A DNA stretch of 64,000 nt from Clostridium_AW sp040797845 (GCA_040797845.1 JBFNFA010000003.1:317969-381968); one strand, 5' to 3'; positions 28,401 to 37,683 are shown, counted from the stretch's first letter. Numbers and translations: made by a program. Notes: generated by a model from the sequence alone, not told the origin.

Positions 28401-28688
28401 GGAGGTACTGGATTAAACCTAACCTCTGCTGATATAGTAATTCATTTTGACCCATGGTGGAATCCAGCAGTAGAAGAGCAAGCTTCTGATAGAGCACATA
28501 GAATAGGGCAGAAGAAAACCGTAGAAGTTATAAGACTTATTGCAAAGGGAAGTATAGAAGAAAAAATTTATAAAATACAAGAAAAGAAGAGGGGAATAAT
28601 AGGGAAAGTCATGGACGAAAATTCTGGAGAAGAAATTTTGATATCCAATATGGGTCAGCAGGAAATAGAAGAAATATTTGCGTTATAG
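25434..28688 (+). CDS. SNF2-family DNA helicase/translocase with SWIM zinc finger
   Basis: This 1084-residue protein has an N-terminal SWIM zinc finger (CGCDCIYVGKVCKHIVSV, about 78-97). A ~500-residue SNF2-associated region (bacterial HelZ2/DUF3670-like) follows, then the Swi2/Snf2 ATPase. The motifs are DEMGLGKT (about 642), DEAQNIKNP (about 743), SQFTS, GGTGLNLT and the motif VI QASDRAHRIGQ (about 1016). Such proteins translocate on double-stranded DNA and displace proteins, and in Bacillota are linked to transcription or repair but are poorly characterised. The TTG start has AGGAGG 8-9 bases upstream. It stands alone, ending in a large terminator hairpin. Confidence 0.92.
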   Translation: MFHIDKGVIKRAAGDLIYARGVRCYNNNSISSIEGEIVKRWGNTALEINSKVLSSNGLKEYDTHVEIINGSNYFTCGCDCIYVGKVCKHIVSVMLYFIDNKEKILKSYEMKKSEEILKDIKKSFLEDRDVINKKYLNTSYKLDFSMGYGGFVTFEMKVGESKEYVVKNIRELIEGLKFEKEIYFGKGFTLKPDIHSFRKEDEEIINLLMDIYENDNMIQNISHYTDNSAKIIRGKKVYLTENNLEKILNILKNRTIGLTINDNDLGEVPIVNEDFFIDFSLKLEDDNVFIKQVSELPTSLSKSSNYFFYEGKIYIPSESWVRAYRVLFNAFINEKTMEISFKEDYNEEIASYVLPLLNKIGRKVDVEEKFKDRFYQEPLKTSIYFDKNEKEILCTIIFKYGEIEINPLVREERGKEKILVRNIDEENKIINILENFSFGSGKENYFLANEDEILDFMLKGMELLQELGEVYYSEEFKNMRIYSSSNYKSTIRLNEENLLEFTFDIEGIDKSELKDIFQSLKEKKKYHRLKKGGFISLLENNLHQVLNLMENLDIKGSQLEKDKILLSKYQSVYLDSSIKDNKLDFVERNKPFKELVNSIKDIGDIDIQVPNSLKEIMRTYQRFGFKWFKTLSSCGFGGILADEMGLGKTLQTLAFIKSQVEENLEDRCPSIVICPTSLVYNWVDEVNKFVPELKYVVVSGSKEEREKNIENIKGADLVITSYALIRRDFEDYRHIKFSQCFLDEAQNIKNPQSLNAQAVKSIRADHCFALTGTPIENSLTELWSIFDFIMPGYLFTHRKFSQKYEMPIVKNKDEKALIELNRRIKPFILRRLKKDVVKELPPKIEHNVIVDMEDEQKKIYASFAAQAKKEFSEEIKVNGFNKSRIKILSLITRLRQICCDPSTFIENYNGGSGKMEALLNIVENSIEEGHRILIFSQFTSVLKNISEKFKENSIGHLYLDGSIKSEIRGALVKDFNEGKVPIFLISLKAGGTGLNLTSADIVIHFDPWWNPAVEEQASDRAHRIGQKKTVEVIRLIAKGSIEEKIYKIQEKKRGIIGKVMDENSGEEILISNMGQQEIEEIFAL

Positions 28689-28703
28689 TATTAAAATTTT
28701 ATT

Positions 28704-28784
28704 TGGCATACTGATAACACCCCACAGGTTTAATCCTGTTGCAATTTTTTATATACTGGAGAAATTATCAGTGTGCCATTTTTT
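28704..28784. terminator. Nested hairpin terminator between convergent helicase and aminopeptidase genes
   Basis: TGGCATACTGATAA (28704-28717) pairs with TTATCAGTGTGCCA (28765-28778) followed by TTTTTTATTTT. Inside the loop a second hairpin (ACAGG/CCTGT) is followed by ATTTTTT. Two stacked terminators, or a structured tail, end the helicase transcript and may also serve the opposite strand. Confidence 0.7.
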
Positions 28785-28852
28785 ATTTTAAAGTTAATCA
28801 TTAGTTATTGTTAATAAATAAAAATTTTGAAAAAGTAAAATTGACTAGTTAA

Positions 28853-30085
28853 TTAAAAAGCCCAATTTCCATTCTTAAATACAGGAATTTCTTTACCATC
28901 ATGGGTTATTCCTGTGATGATTAGGTCTTTAGTTCCTACCATAAAGTCCACATGAGTAAGGGAATCGTTAACTCCTGATTTTTGTAGTTCTTCGTCACTC
29001 ATATTTTCTCCATCTTTTATACACACAGGGTATGCTTTTCCTATGGCAAAATGACAAGAAGCATTTTCATCATATAATGTATTGAAGAATATAATATTAG
29101 AATTTGAAATAGGAGAATTATAAGGGACTAGAGCTACTTCTCCTAAGTAGTGTGAGCCTTCATCAGTGTCTATAAGAGTTTTTAATGATTCATAACCTTT
29201 TTCTGCTTTATAATCTACAATTTTTCCATCCTTAAAGGTTAAGCTAAAGTTTTCAATTAAGTTACCGTTATAGTTAAGAGGTTTTGAGCTAACTAAAGTA
29301 CCGTTAACTCCAGTTTTTAAAGGCAATGAGAATACTTCTTCTGTAGGCATATTAGCTATAAATTCAACACCTTCAGGTGTAAAGTCTCCACCTCCAAGCC
29401 ATAAGTGACCTTCTGGCAGCTCTACTTTCACATCTGTGCCAATGGAATTTTTATATTGCAGATATTTAAAGTTATTAGAATTTAAAAAATCTAAGCTCTT
29501 CTTTAAGTTTTCTTTATGTGCATCCCAGGCAGCTACAGGATCTTCTTTATCTACTCTTACTATTTTAAATATAGCATCCCAAAGTTTTTCCGCTGCTTCC
29601 TCTTCACTTATTCCAGGGAATACTTTTTTAGCCCAAGATTTTGTTGGTATAGATATTATAGACCATGGATTTTTATTACTCATAAGTCTTTCCTGATGTT
29701 CTCTTAGTGCGATGCTTGCAGTTTTTTGAGATTTTGAAATTCTATTAGGATCAACTCCTTTTAAAACTTCAGGGTCAGAAGCAGAAATACTTAAGAATGC
29801 AGCTCCACCTCTACTATAATGAAGATAAAAGTCCTTTTGCCATTGAGGCATTTCTTCAAATATTTCTTCAGGAGCTTTTAAATATCTAGTTTTTGATATT
29901 AAATCATCCTTCCAATTTAAAACTACATCCCTTGCTCCTTCATCATAAGCTACATCTACAATTAACCTTACGAATTCAACACATTCTACAGGAGCAGAAA
30001 TAACGAGAGTTTGCCCCTTTTGTAAATTAACCCCCGTTTTAACAGCAAGGCGCGCGTATTTTTTTAAAGTTTCAATATGTTCCAT
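28853..30085 (-). CDS. M29-family (thermophilic-type) aminopeptidase
   Basis: This 410-residue peptidase M29 protein has recognisable stretches GVNLQKGQTLVISAPVE near the start, WLGGGDFTPEGVEFIANMPTEEVF (metal Glu region) in the middle, and EVALVPYNSPIS, LYDENASCHFAIGKAYP and THVDFMVGTKDL (metal His/Glu residues) in the C-terminal half. These two-metal enzymes remove N-terminal residues from peptides in the cytoplasm. The ATG at 30085 has an AGAGGT site, and a longer in-frame extension to 30130 is not supported. It is a single gene, divergent from the sigma factor gene. Confidence 0.92.
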   Translation of the reverse strand: MEHIETLKKYARLAVKTGVNLQKGQTLVISAPVECVEFVRLIVDVAYDEGARDVVLNWKDDLISKTRYLKAPEEIFEEMPQWQKDFYLHYSRGGAAFLSISASDPEVLKGVDPNRISKSQKTASIALREHQERLMSNKNPWSIISIPTKSWAKKVFPGISEEEAAEKLWDAIFKIVRVDKEDPVAAWDAHKENLKKSLDFLNSNNFKYLQYKNSIGTDVKVELPEGHLWLGGGDFTPEGVEFIANMPTEEVFSLPLKTGVNGTLVSSKPLNYNGNLIENFSLTFKDGKIVDYKAEKGYESLKTLIDTDEGSHYLGEVALVPYNSPISNSNIIFFNTLYDENASCHFAIGKAYPVCIKDGENMSDEELQKSGVNDSLTHVDFMVGTKDLIITGITHDGKEIPVFKNGNWAF

Positions 30086-30344
30086 TTTAAAACCTCTTTC
30101 CAATATTTTTATTAATTTAATATTCAACACTTATCCTTAGTTTCTCACTTTTGTTATTAATTAACCAAAGATTTACTTAGATAAATATTACCATAAAATT
30201 ATGAAAATATGTAGCTATAATATATTGTGAACGGAATTCAAAATTATAGAGTCTTAGTATATGATATTAATTTTAAATGGTGCACTATTACAAAAAATTA
30301 ATATATGATTAAAGATATGTGATTTAAAGAAATGAGGGAGAGTT

Positions 30345-30881
30345 TTGGACAACGAAGTAGAATCCTTAGTAATAAAAGCTAAGAGAGGGGACGAAGATTC
30401 TTTTATTAAGCTAATTGAAATGTACAAAAGACTTATGTACACCATTGCTAAGTCCATGATAAATAATAATGAAGATATAGGGGATATAATTCAGGATACT
30501 ATATTTAAAAGTTATAAGAATATAAAAAAATTAAAAGATCCTAAAGGGTTTAAAGCCTGGCTAATGAAGATTCTTATAAATAATTGTAATGACTTTATAA
30601 AAAAGCATAAAAATGTAGTTAGCTTAGAAGAGGTAATTGAAAGAAATGAGAATTGCAAAGAGATGGAAATGGTGGAACTGAGACATATAGTCAATAGCCT
30701 ACATAAAGATTTAACTATGGTTGTAGAACTTTATTATATTCAGGATATGGATATTAGAGATATTGCAGAATTAATAGAAGTGCCAGAGGGAACGGTTAAA
30801 TCTAGATTATATAGAGCGAGGAAAGAATTGAGTAAAGCTCTAATGGATAGGAGTGATAGATTTGAAAGATATGTTAAATGA
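30345..30881 (+). CDS. RNA polymerase sigma factor, ECF/SigV-like
   Basis: This 178-residue sigma-70 family protein has region 2 (about 10-80: FIKLIEMYKRLMYTIAKSMINNNEDIGDIIQDTIFKSYKNI) and region 4 (about 115-170: DIRDIAELIEVPEGTVKSRLYRARKEL). It directs RNA polymerase to a small regulon in response to a signal, probably at the envelope. It starts at TTG with a GAGGGAGAG site. The next gene, a membrane DUF4179 protein, overlaps it and is its likely anti-sigma factor. Confidence 0.9.
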   Translation: MDNEVESLVIKAKRGDEDSFIKLIEMYKRLMYTIAKSMINNNEDIGDIIQDTIFKSYKNIKKLKDPKGFKAWLMKILINNCNDFIKKHKNVVSLEEVIERNENCKEMEMVELRHIVNSLHKDLTMVVELYYIQDMDIRDIAELIEVPEGTVKSRLYRARKELSKALMDRSDRFERYVK

Positions 30882-32313
30882 TGAGAGTTTAAAAGAAATT
30901 CTTTCTAAAATAAATACAGAAGAGCTACCTAGTGAAGTAGATAAAAAAATAACTGAAAGTTTTAAAATTATAAAAAGAAAAAAACTTAATGGAAGGGTGG
31001 TAAAGTATATATCTGTAGCATCCATAGCATTATTAATGACAGTAACAGGAGTTGTTTTATATAGTAATCCAGCATTAGCTAATCAAATTCCTATACTAAA
31101 CACATTGTTTAAAGAAAAAAAGCTATCTAAATATTCTACAGCAATAGAATCAAAAACAGAGGACAAGGGTATAGAATTAAGTGTTAAAGAAGCTATTTAT
31201 GATGGAAGTGATTTATATATAGCATATACACTTAAAAGCGATGAACCATTAAAATTTAAAAGTGAAGATGATTTAATAAGTATACTACCACATAGGTACA
31301 ATGGCAGAGATATAAGATTTGTTGGAACGGAAAGCAATGGCTGGACTTATCTTGGCAATGACAAGATTGATGATCATAATTTTATAATTAGGGAAAAATT
31401 TAGTTTGAAAGAATTCAGCCTACCTAAATTTGAAATAGGAATAGAACAAAGCATAAAAAAAATAGCAGGGGTTGAAGGAGAATGGAACTTAAGCTTTAAA
31501 ATTGACTTACATAGTATGAATGAGAAAATAAGTCAAATGAAAGTAGATAGAAATATGGATTATGGCTATGGAAAACTTAAGATTAAAAGCATTAACATTA
31601 GTCCTATTAGCTCAAAAATTATTTTCTCTAAATCAAATATAGGATTTAATGAAGATGAAAGTTCTAAGGAACATTTAAAATTTGAAAATGAATATAAATT
31701 TCTTATTTCAGACGATAAAGGAAGAGGACTACAAAACATCGGTAGTAATTATTCCTCTAACAATATTAGAACTAAAGGAGAGATAAGATTTAGTATTGCA
31801 GAAGATGAATTACCTAGTTATATAATTTTAACTCCAATAAAGAGACTTTTGCCAAGGGAACATGAATATTTTGAAGAAATGGGTAAGGATAACGTAGAAA
31901 AAGGTTTAATTCATCAAGATATTTATAAAAACTATATAAAGCATGGTTCATTAGATGAACTTCCTATAACTATTAATACTAAAAAATTTGGGGCTTTAAC
32001 CATAAATAAATTTGAAGAAAATAAAGAAAATATAAAACTTTATTTAACCATAGAGGAAGGAAAATTCTTAGAAGTATTCGATGGTGAAATTGATATATAC
32101 GATGAAACTAAGCCGGTGAACAATAGAGATTCCTATTTAGGAAAGAAATTATTTAAAAGAATAAAAGACAATGAGTACGTTATGGAAATAGAAAAATACA
32201 AAGGAGAATCTAAACTAGAAATGGAGAGGTTAAAGGATTATAAAATAATTACTCCAGATTTTGATAAGCTATACGAGATCGTAGGAGAAGAGTTAAAAAT
32301 AAACTTAAATTAA
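30862..32313 (+). CDS. DUF4179 membrane protein, putative anti-sigma factor
   Basis: This protein of about 483 residues has a short N-terminal cytoplasmic region (about 1-45), one membrane segment (about 48-67, YISVASIALLMTVTGVVLY) and a large extracytoplasmic domain containing the DUF4179 region (about 70-180). DUF4179 proteins regularly follow ECF sigma factors in clostridia and bacilli and act, or are thought to act, as anti-sigma factors. The TTG at 30862 is chosen because AGGAG (30849-30853) lies 8 bases upstream. The GTG at 30853 overlaps that site. Translation overlaps the sigma factor gene by 20 bases, which couples their synthesis. Confidence 0.82.
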   Translation: MKDMLNDESLKEILSKINTEELPSEVDKKITESFKIIKRKKLNGRVVKYISVASIALLMTVTGVVLYSNPALANQIPILNTLFKEKKLSKYSTAIESKTEDKGIELSVKEAIYDGSDLYIAYTLKSDEPLKFKSEDDLISILPHRYNGRDIRFVGTESNGWTYLGNDKIDDHNFIIREKFSLKEFSLPKFEIGIEQSIKKIAGVEGEWNLSFKIDLHSMNEKISQMKVDRNMDYGYGKLKIKSINISPISSKIIFSKSNIGFNEDESSKEHLKFENEYKFLISDDKGRGLQNIGSNYSSNNIRTKGEIRFSIAEDELPSYIILTPIKRLLPREHEYFEEMGKDNVEKGLIHQDIYKNYIKHGSLDELPITINTKKFGALTINKFEENKENIKLYLTIEEGKFLEVFDGEIDIYDETKPVNNRDSYLGKKLFKRIKDNEYVMEIEKYKGESKLEMERLKDYKIITPDFDKLYEIVGEELKINLN

Positions 32314-32321
32314 TATTTGCT

Positions 32322-32355
32322 AAGAGCTAGGGAGTAAAATCTCTAGCTCTTTTAT
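32322..32355. terminator. Bidirectional terminator between convergent genes
   Basis: AAGAGCTAG pairs with CTAGCTCTT, flanked by T-rich DNA downstream and A-rich DNA upstream, between the DUF4179 gene and the minus-strand NTPase gene. Confidence 0.75.
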
Positions 32356-32357
32356 TT

Positions 32358-32879
32358 TTAAATTCTACACTCTTTATCCTTAATCATATCCATAATTATT
32401 TCAGGGATTTCCTCTCTATTTACTTCATTTACATTAAATAAAGTAACGTCTTTTCTATTTTTAATGCAATTAATAAAATCACCATTGAAATCTTTTAATA
32501 CTCCAATAATAATTTTTTCTGAATCTAAGGCTTTTATGATGGAGTCCTTAAATTCATTACAGTTATTCTCTATAAAACCAATTTCATCTAGTATAATTAC
32601 ATCCTTTGTATTAATACTGTCTAATATTAAGCTTGCTCCAAAAACATTAAATGCATATTTATATATTTTTATAATTTTTTTTATTGAAGGGTCTCCGATG
32701 GCCATCAATGATTTATTGCTTTTGTGACTTAAGGAAGTTAAGTAAAAATATTTTAAATTATTCTTCATAATAAATTCTGTTGAATATCCACCGACACTAC
32801 TAGAAAGAGACTGCAAGATTTTTTTTATAATTGTACTTTTCCCTACATTTTTTTCACCTGTTAAAAAAATATTATGCAT
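32358..32879 (-). CDS. THEP1-type nucleoside triphosphatase (NTPase_1 family)
   Basis: This 173-residue P-loop protein has Walker A GEKNVGKST at residues 8-16 and Walker B VIILDEIGFIE near 93-103. A size and layout of this kind are typical of the NTPase_1 (THEP1/DUF265) family, which hydrolyses NTPs with broad specificity in vitro. Its cell role is unclear. Links to nucleotide or molybdenum cofactor metabolism have been proposed for some members. The start has a GGGGGT site. It reads toward the DUF4179 gene and is divergent from the large BTAD regulator. Confidence 0.8.
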   Translation of the reverse strand: MHNIFLTGEKNVGKSTIIKKILQSLSSSVGGYSTEFIMKNNLKYFYLTSLSHKSNKSLMAIGDPSIKKIIKIYKYAFNVFGASLILDSINTKDVIILDEIGFIENNCNEFKDSIIKALDSEKIIIGVLKDFNGDFINCIKNRKDVTLFNVNEVNREEIPEIIMDMIKDKECRI

Positions 32880-32988
32880 GTATATACCCCCTATAATGTA
32901 TTATTATATCAAAAAATTTAAAATACTTAAAAATTTACCAGAATTATGATATATTTTATACATAATGATTTGAATGGGGGCTCTAAAG

Positions 32989-35898
32989 TTGAGTAAAATA
33001 ATCGTTAATTTGCTAGGCATACCAGAAGTATATAAGGATGATAAAAAAATTAAATTTCCATTTAAAAAGGCTGAGGCATTATTTTACTATCTTATGCTAA
33101 AAAAAGTAAGTTCTAGAGATACTTTAGCAGATCTTTTATGGGGAGACTTAGATCAACAATTAGCTAAAAAAAATTTAAGAAATGCTTTGTACTTTTTAAG
33201 AAGATTATTTGATGAGGATATATTCATATCTCCTAAAAGAGATATTGTACATATTAGTCCGGAAATAGAAATTATTTTAGATATTGAAGAATTTTTAAAT
33301 GATGATAATAAAAATATGGGGAAATATTATAGGGGAGATTTTTTAGAAGGGTTTTATGTAAAGGATGGCCAACGATTTGAAGAATGGATGATTGCTACAA
33401 AGGAAGAATATAGAGAAATTTATATAAAGGGATTACAGAAATCTTTAAAGGAATATATTAAGGAAAAAGATATAGAAAAAATGAAGGACTACTGTAAAAA
33501 GATAATATATATGGATAATTATAATGAAAAACCTTATAGAGTATTGATGAAGATATACGGGGAAGAAGGTAAATATGATAAGGCAATACAGCTTTACAAT
33601 AAGTTAGAAGAGACTATTAAAGATGAGTTGTCCCTATCTCCTGATAAGAAGACTGTAGAGGTTTACAATAATATTATAAATCTAAAAGCTGGGAAAAATA
33701 CCAATTGTTCAGATAATGAATTTTTCTTTGGAAGAGATATTGAGCTAAAAAAATTAAACAATAACTATAATAGATTTATTTTAAATTTAGATTCAAAGTC
33801 TTTATTCATAGAAGGGGAAGCAGGGATAGGTAAAACGAGATTAGTGTGGAAATTCTTGAACTCAAGGGATAAAAACAATACTTTTATTATAGATTCTATC
33901 TGTTATCAAGCGGAGCAAGAGTATTTATTAAAACCTTGGAATAATATATTTATTAAAATCGCAAAAATAATAAAGGAAAATAATATAAAAATTAGTCCTA
34001 TATTATCTAATATCATATCAAATATATTTCCAACCTTTGATATGAATGAAAAAGTTACGATAAATCTATCAGAAAAGATGGATATGATAAGATATCAGGC
34101 TATTGAGGATTCTATAATAGGAATTTTAGAACAGGTAGGAAAGAATAAAAAAATAATATTATTTATTGACGATATACAATGGATAGATAATATGAGTCTA
34201 TCTATACTAAAAAGCATAATGATAAAAAATAAGAATGAATCGATTATGATTATTGCAGCCTCTAGAGAGGGATATGATAATAGAATACATGAATTTTTAA
34301 ATTTAATGGAAATGAAAAGTTTAATCTCTAAAATCCATGTAAAGAGATTGAATGAAGAGGAAAATTATAGGTTTATTGATATTTATTTATCGGAACATAA
34401 TAATATGTCTATAGCTCAAAAGAAGAGTATATACCGGCAAACAGAAGGAAATATATTTTTCTTAACAGAAGTATTAAATATGTATAAAGAAATGGGGTCC
34501 TTTGAAGATATATCTCCCCAAATGCAAAATATACTCCAAACTAGGCTTTACAATCTTTCTAAAAATGAAAGAAGAGCACTAGATATTATCTCTGTATCCT
34601 TTGATAAAGTTAAATTTGATGATTTAAAAGATTTGTGGAAAGAAAATGATTTAGGACTGATAGATACCATTAGCAATTTGCAAAATAAATGTTTAATTAA
34701 AGAAATACTAAATGGAAGAGACATAGAAATAACCTTTTCCCATAATAAAATGAGGGAATTTGTTTATTCTAAATTGTGTTTATCAGAAAAAATTATTATT
34801 CACAGTAGAATGGCCAATAATATTGAGAGAAAACTTAAAGGGAATTTTTTCGATTCTCTATATTACTCTAGATTAATCTATCACTATGAAAACAGTGGAA
34901 ATAAATTAAAAGCATTAAAATATACTATTGAAAATATTGATTTATATTTACAAAGCTATCATGAATTTATTCCTGTTGTATATAGTTTGAGAAATATAGA
35001 GAGTAGGTATGACTTACTAAATGAAGAAGAAATTAGATTAGAATTTAATAAGATAAAAGAAGCCATAGAAAATTTAAAGAGTGAAGGAGAAGAAGGAAGA
35101 GAATTTTACTTTATGCAAATGAAGTTTTTATATATGCTAGGGAGAAATTATATACGAAAAGGGAATTATGAAGAAGGGCTAGAAACGATAGGTAAATTGT
35201 TAAAAATAGCTGAAAAAATTAATAGTCAAGAATATTTATTAAAAGCCTATAAGCAATTAATCTACTACTCTATGAATACAGATGATAAAAATTATATGGA
35301 AAAGTATGTTTCAAAGGTTTTAGATATAGCGGATAGATGTAACTATAAAGAAGAGAGGGCCATAGGCTATAGGTTAAAAGGTTTTCAAAAAGTTATGGAG
35401 GAAGAATATGAGGAAGGGGAAAAAATACTAGAAGAATCAATAAATATGTTTTTAGCTTTAAATGATAATGAAGAATATGTATTAAACATAGCAGCTGCCT
35501 ATGATTCCATTGGAGAGTGTAACAGGAGGAGAGATGATTTTCTCCAAGCCTTAAAGTGTTACCATAAGTCTATAAAAATTTGTTTAGATAATGGATTATT
35601 GCAAGGCTTGCCTATGTTTTATGTTCATGCAGCTCAATGTTATTACGAACTAGAACAGTATAATGAGTGTGAAACTTATATTAAGAGTGCATTAGATATT
35701 TATGAAAGAATGGACATAATATGGGGAAGAGCTTTAGCCAATGGCATATATGCTCTAGTGCTAACTATAAAAAATCAACCTAGAAAAGCAATTTATCTGC
35801 TTAATGAAGCAGATAAATATTCTAACATGTTAAAAAATCCATATGAAATCCTCTTGTTAGAAGATATTAGAAAGAAAATATTAGAGAAAGAGTGTTAA
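32989..35898 (+). CDS. Large BTAD/SARP-like transcriptional activator with AAA ATPase and TPR repeats
   Basis: This 969-residue regulator has an N-terminal winged-helix region (about 1-75, KAEALFYYLMLKKVSSRDTLADLLWG, LRNALYFLRRLF) and a BTAD helical domain (about 85-235). An AAA/STAND ATPase carries Walker A GEAGIGKTR (about 274) and Walker B IILFIDDIQWID (about 385), followed by a long TPR array (about 600-965). Such proteins sense a ligand through the ATPase/TPR part and activate nearby operons. The next genes downstream are the BCCT transporter and lyase, so they are plausible targets. The TTG at 32989 is preferred because GGGGG lies 8 bases upstream. An upstream ATG (32974) has no ribosome site. 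Confidence 0.85.
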   Translation: MSKIIVNLLGIPEVYKDDKKIKFPFKKAEALFYYLMLKKVSSRDTLADLLWGDLDQQLAKKNLRNALYFLRRLFDEDIFISPKRDIVHISPEIEIILDIEEFLNDDNKNMGKYYRGDFLEGFYVKDGQRFEEWMIATKEEYREIYIKGLQKSLKEYIKEKDIEKMKDYCKKIIYMDNYNEKPYRVLMKIYGEEGKYDKAIQLYNKLEETIKDELSLSPDKKTVEVYNNIINLKAGKNTNCSDNEFFFGRDIELKKLNNNYNRFILNLDSKSLFIEGEAGIGKTRLVWKFLNSRDKNNTFIIDSICYQAEQEYLLKPWNNIFIKIAKIIKENNIKISPILSNIISNIFPTFDMNEKVTINLSEKMDMIRYQAIEDSIIGILEQVGKNKKIILFIDDIQWIDNMSLSILKSIMIKNKNESIMIIAASREGYDNRIHEFLNLMEMKSLISKIHVKRLNEEENYRFIDIYLSEHNNMSIAQKKSIYRQTEGNIFFLTEVLNMYKEMGSFEDISPQMQNILQTRLYNLSKNERRALDIISVSFDKVKFDDLKDLWKENDLGLIDTISNLQNKCLIKEILNGRDIEITFSHNKMREFVYSKLCLSEKIIIHSRMANNIERKLKGNFFDSLYYSRLIYHYENSGNKLKALKYTIENIDLYLQSYHEFIPVVYSLRNIESRYDLLNEEEIRLEFNKIKEAIENLKSEGEEGREFYFMQMKFLYMLGRNYIRKGNYEEGLETIGKLLKIAEKINSQEYLLKAYKQLIYYSMNTDDKNYMEKYVSKVLDIADRCNYKEERAIGYRLKGFQKVMEEEYEEGEKILEESINMFLALNDNEEYVLNIAAAYDSIGECNRRRDDFLQALKCYHKSIKICLDNGLLQGLPMFYVHAAQCYYELEQYNECETYIKSALDIYERMDIIWGRALANGIYALVLTIKNQPRKAIYLLNEADKYSNMLKNPYEILLLEDIRKKILEKEC

Positions 35899-35910
35899 GT
35901 TAAAGGGACA

Positions 35911-35941
35911 AGCTCCATGTATTTTACGTGGGGCTTTTTTT
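35911..35941 (+). terminator. Intrinsic terminator after the BTAD regulator
   Basis: AGCTCCATGT pairs (with wobbles) with ACGTGGGGCT, then TTTTTT. Confidence 0.75.
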
Positions 35942-35988
35942 AGAAAAGTCAAAAAATTAAAAACCATTGTTAAACTTTTGACTTTTAT

Positions 35989-36020
35989 TTGACTAAGACT
36001 TAGTAAATTGTAAGTATAAT
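35989..36020 (+). promoter_or_regulatory. Promoter region with palindrome ahead of the BCCT-lyase operon
   Basis: A near-palindrome TTGACTAAG-A-CTTAGTAAA (35989-36007; 9-base arms with one mismatch) covers the -35 region of a TATAAT at 36015-36020. The TTGACT-to-TATAAT gap is 20 bases, too long for a strong constitutive promoter, which would fit dependence on an activator. A similar TTGACTA half-site palindrome precedes the molybdenum hydroxylase operon at 39311. Confidence 0.5.
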
Positions 36021-36057
36021 TCTAAATATTTAGATGGATTAATTAGGAGGAATGATT

Positions 36058-37683
36058 ATGGAGAACTTATCAAAGAAAGCAAAAGCAAAAATTCGGTGGT
36101 CCATATTTTTGCCAATGAGTATAATACTTCTTATGGCAATTTTAACTGGACTAATTGCACCAGAGGCATTTTATAATGCAGAAACTGCCATAGTATCTTT
36201 CGCTTTTGATAATTTTGGATGGCTATTTCAGATATCAGGCAATATTTTCTTATTTATTTGTATTTTCTTCTTATTTTCAAAACATGGAGATATAAAATTT
36301 GGAGGAGCAGATGCAAAGCCAACTTTAAAGTATTGGGAATGGTTTACAATTACTCTTTGTGCGGGCATAGCTACAGGAATATGTTTCTGGGGTATTGCAG
36401 AACCTATAACTCACTTCATGAATCCACCAGAAGCATTAGGTCTAAAACCTGGAAGTGAGGCAGCAGCTAATTTTGCAATGACTACTTCCTTTATCCATTG
36501 GTCATTTATACCTTATGCTATGTACGCTATAGCTGGATTGGGGATCGCTTTTGCTGTACATAACATGAGACTTCCATACCAAATAAGCTCTGCTCTATAC
36601 CCCATATTTGGTAAAAAAATAAAAGGAAAAGTTGGAGCAGTGGTAGACAATATTTCAATGTTCGCTATGGCAGGTGGAGTGGCTGCAGTTCTAGGAGTTG
36701 GGGCTATGCAAATAGGTAGCGGATTAAATATACTTACAGGAGTTGACACTGGAAAATTCCTTTGGACAGTAATACTTATAGCTTTAGTTATAACTTATAT
36801 ATTTGCAAGTTATACTGGATTAAGCGGTGGAATTAAATGGTTATCAGATAAAAACTCTAAAATATATTTTTGTCTAATGATTTTTATATTAGTAGTAGGA
36901 CCTACAGGCTTTATTTGTAAAATGGGTACCCAGGGAGTGGGAGATTTTTTGCAAAACTTTTTTTCAAGAACTCACTATCTAAGTCCTGTAGATGCTTCAG
37001 AGTGGCCAAGATGGTGGCCAATATACTATTGGGCAATGTGGCTTGCTTATGCACCAATGGAAGGCATGTTCTTTGCATTACTTTGTAAAGGCAGAACTAT
37101 AAGAGAGTTTATTATTGTTAATCTAATATGTCCAGCAATATTTGGTATCCTTTGGTTTTCAGTATTTGGAGGAGCAGCTATTGATTTACAGTTAAAAGGA
37201 GCAGGACTTTGGGAAACAATACAACAAAATGGATTAGAGTCATCGGTATTTGCATTCTTAAATAACTATCCTTTATCAAAGATTATATCTTGGGTATTTT
37301 TAATAACTATTTTTATATCTATAGTTACATTATGTGATTCCATGACTTCTACAGTTGCTTCGTTGACTAGTAGTGCTCATGACCACGATAATGAAGAAGC
37401 ACCAACTTTCCTTAAAATATATTGGGGAGTATTAATGGCTGCTATTGCGCTAATAAATATATTATCTACTGGCGGAGGTAAAATAAGTGGTATAGATGCA
37501 ACAAAGCAAATATCTACAGTTGCAGGATTCCCTATATTGTTTTTCATGCTAGTAATAGCTTATTGTACCGTTAAGATGATAGTAAACAGAGAAAAATATG
37601 ATATTTCATATTTCCCAGAAACCGCCCAGGTAGAAGGAGCAGAAATATTAGAAGATAAAGAATCAAAAACCTTAGATATTTAA
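36058..37683 (+). CDS. BCCT-family (betaine/carnitine/choline) transporter
   Basis: This 541-residue protein has about twelve membrane segments. BCCT hallmarks are WGIAEPITHFMNPPEAL (about 107-123), GGVAAVLGVGAMQIGSGL (about 200), the WPIYYWAMWLAYAPMEGMFFALLCKGRTIREFI signature (about 322-354) and the LCDSMTSTVASLTS stretch. BCCT carriers take up trimethylammonium compounds, by Na+ or H+ symport or by exchange. The following gene, 33 bases downstream, encodes a lyase-fold enzyme that may eliminate trimethylamine, so the cargo is inferred to be a betaine such as ergothioneine. A general glycine betaine or carnitine carrier remains possible. The ATG at 36058 is better spaced from AGGAGG than the one at 36052. 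Confidence 0.9.
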   Translation: MENLSKKAKAKIRWSIFLPMSIILLMAILTGLIAPEAFYNAETAIVSFAFDNFGWLFQISGNIFLFICIFFLFSKHGDIKFGGADAKPTLKYWEWFTITLCAGIATGICFWGIAEPITHFMNPPEALGLKPGSEAAANFAMTTSFIHWSFIPYAMYAIAGLGIAFAVHNMRLPYQISSALYPIFGKKIKGKVGAVVDNISMFAMAGGVAAVLGVGAMQIGSGLNILTGVDTGKFLWTVILIALVITYIFASYTGLSGGIKWLSDKNSKIYFCLMIFILVVGPTGFICKMGTQGVGDFLQNFFSRTHYLSPVDASEWPRWWPIYYWAMWLAYAPMEGMFFALLCKGRTIREFIIVNLICPAIFGILWFSVFGGAAIDLQLKGAGLWETIQQNGLESSVFAFLNNYPLSKIISWVFLITIFISIVTLCDSMTSTVASLTSSAHDHDNEEAPTFLKIYWGVLMAAIALINILSTGGGKISGIDATKQISTVAGFPILFFMLVIAYCTVKMIVNREKYDISYFPETAQVEGAEILEDKESKTLDI

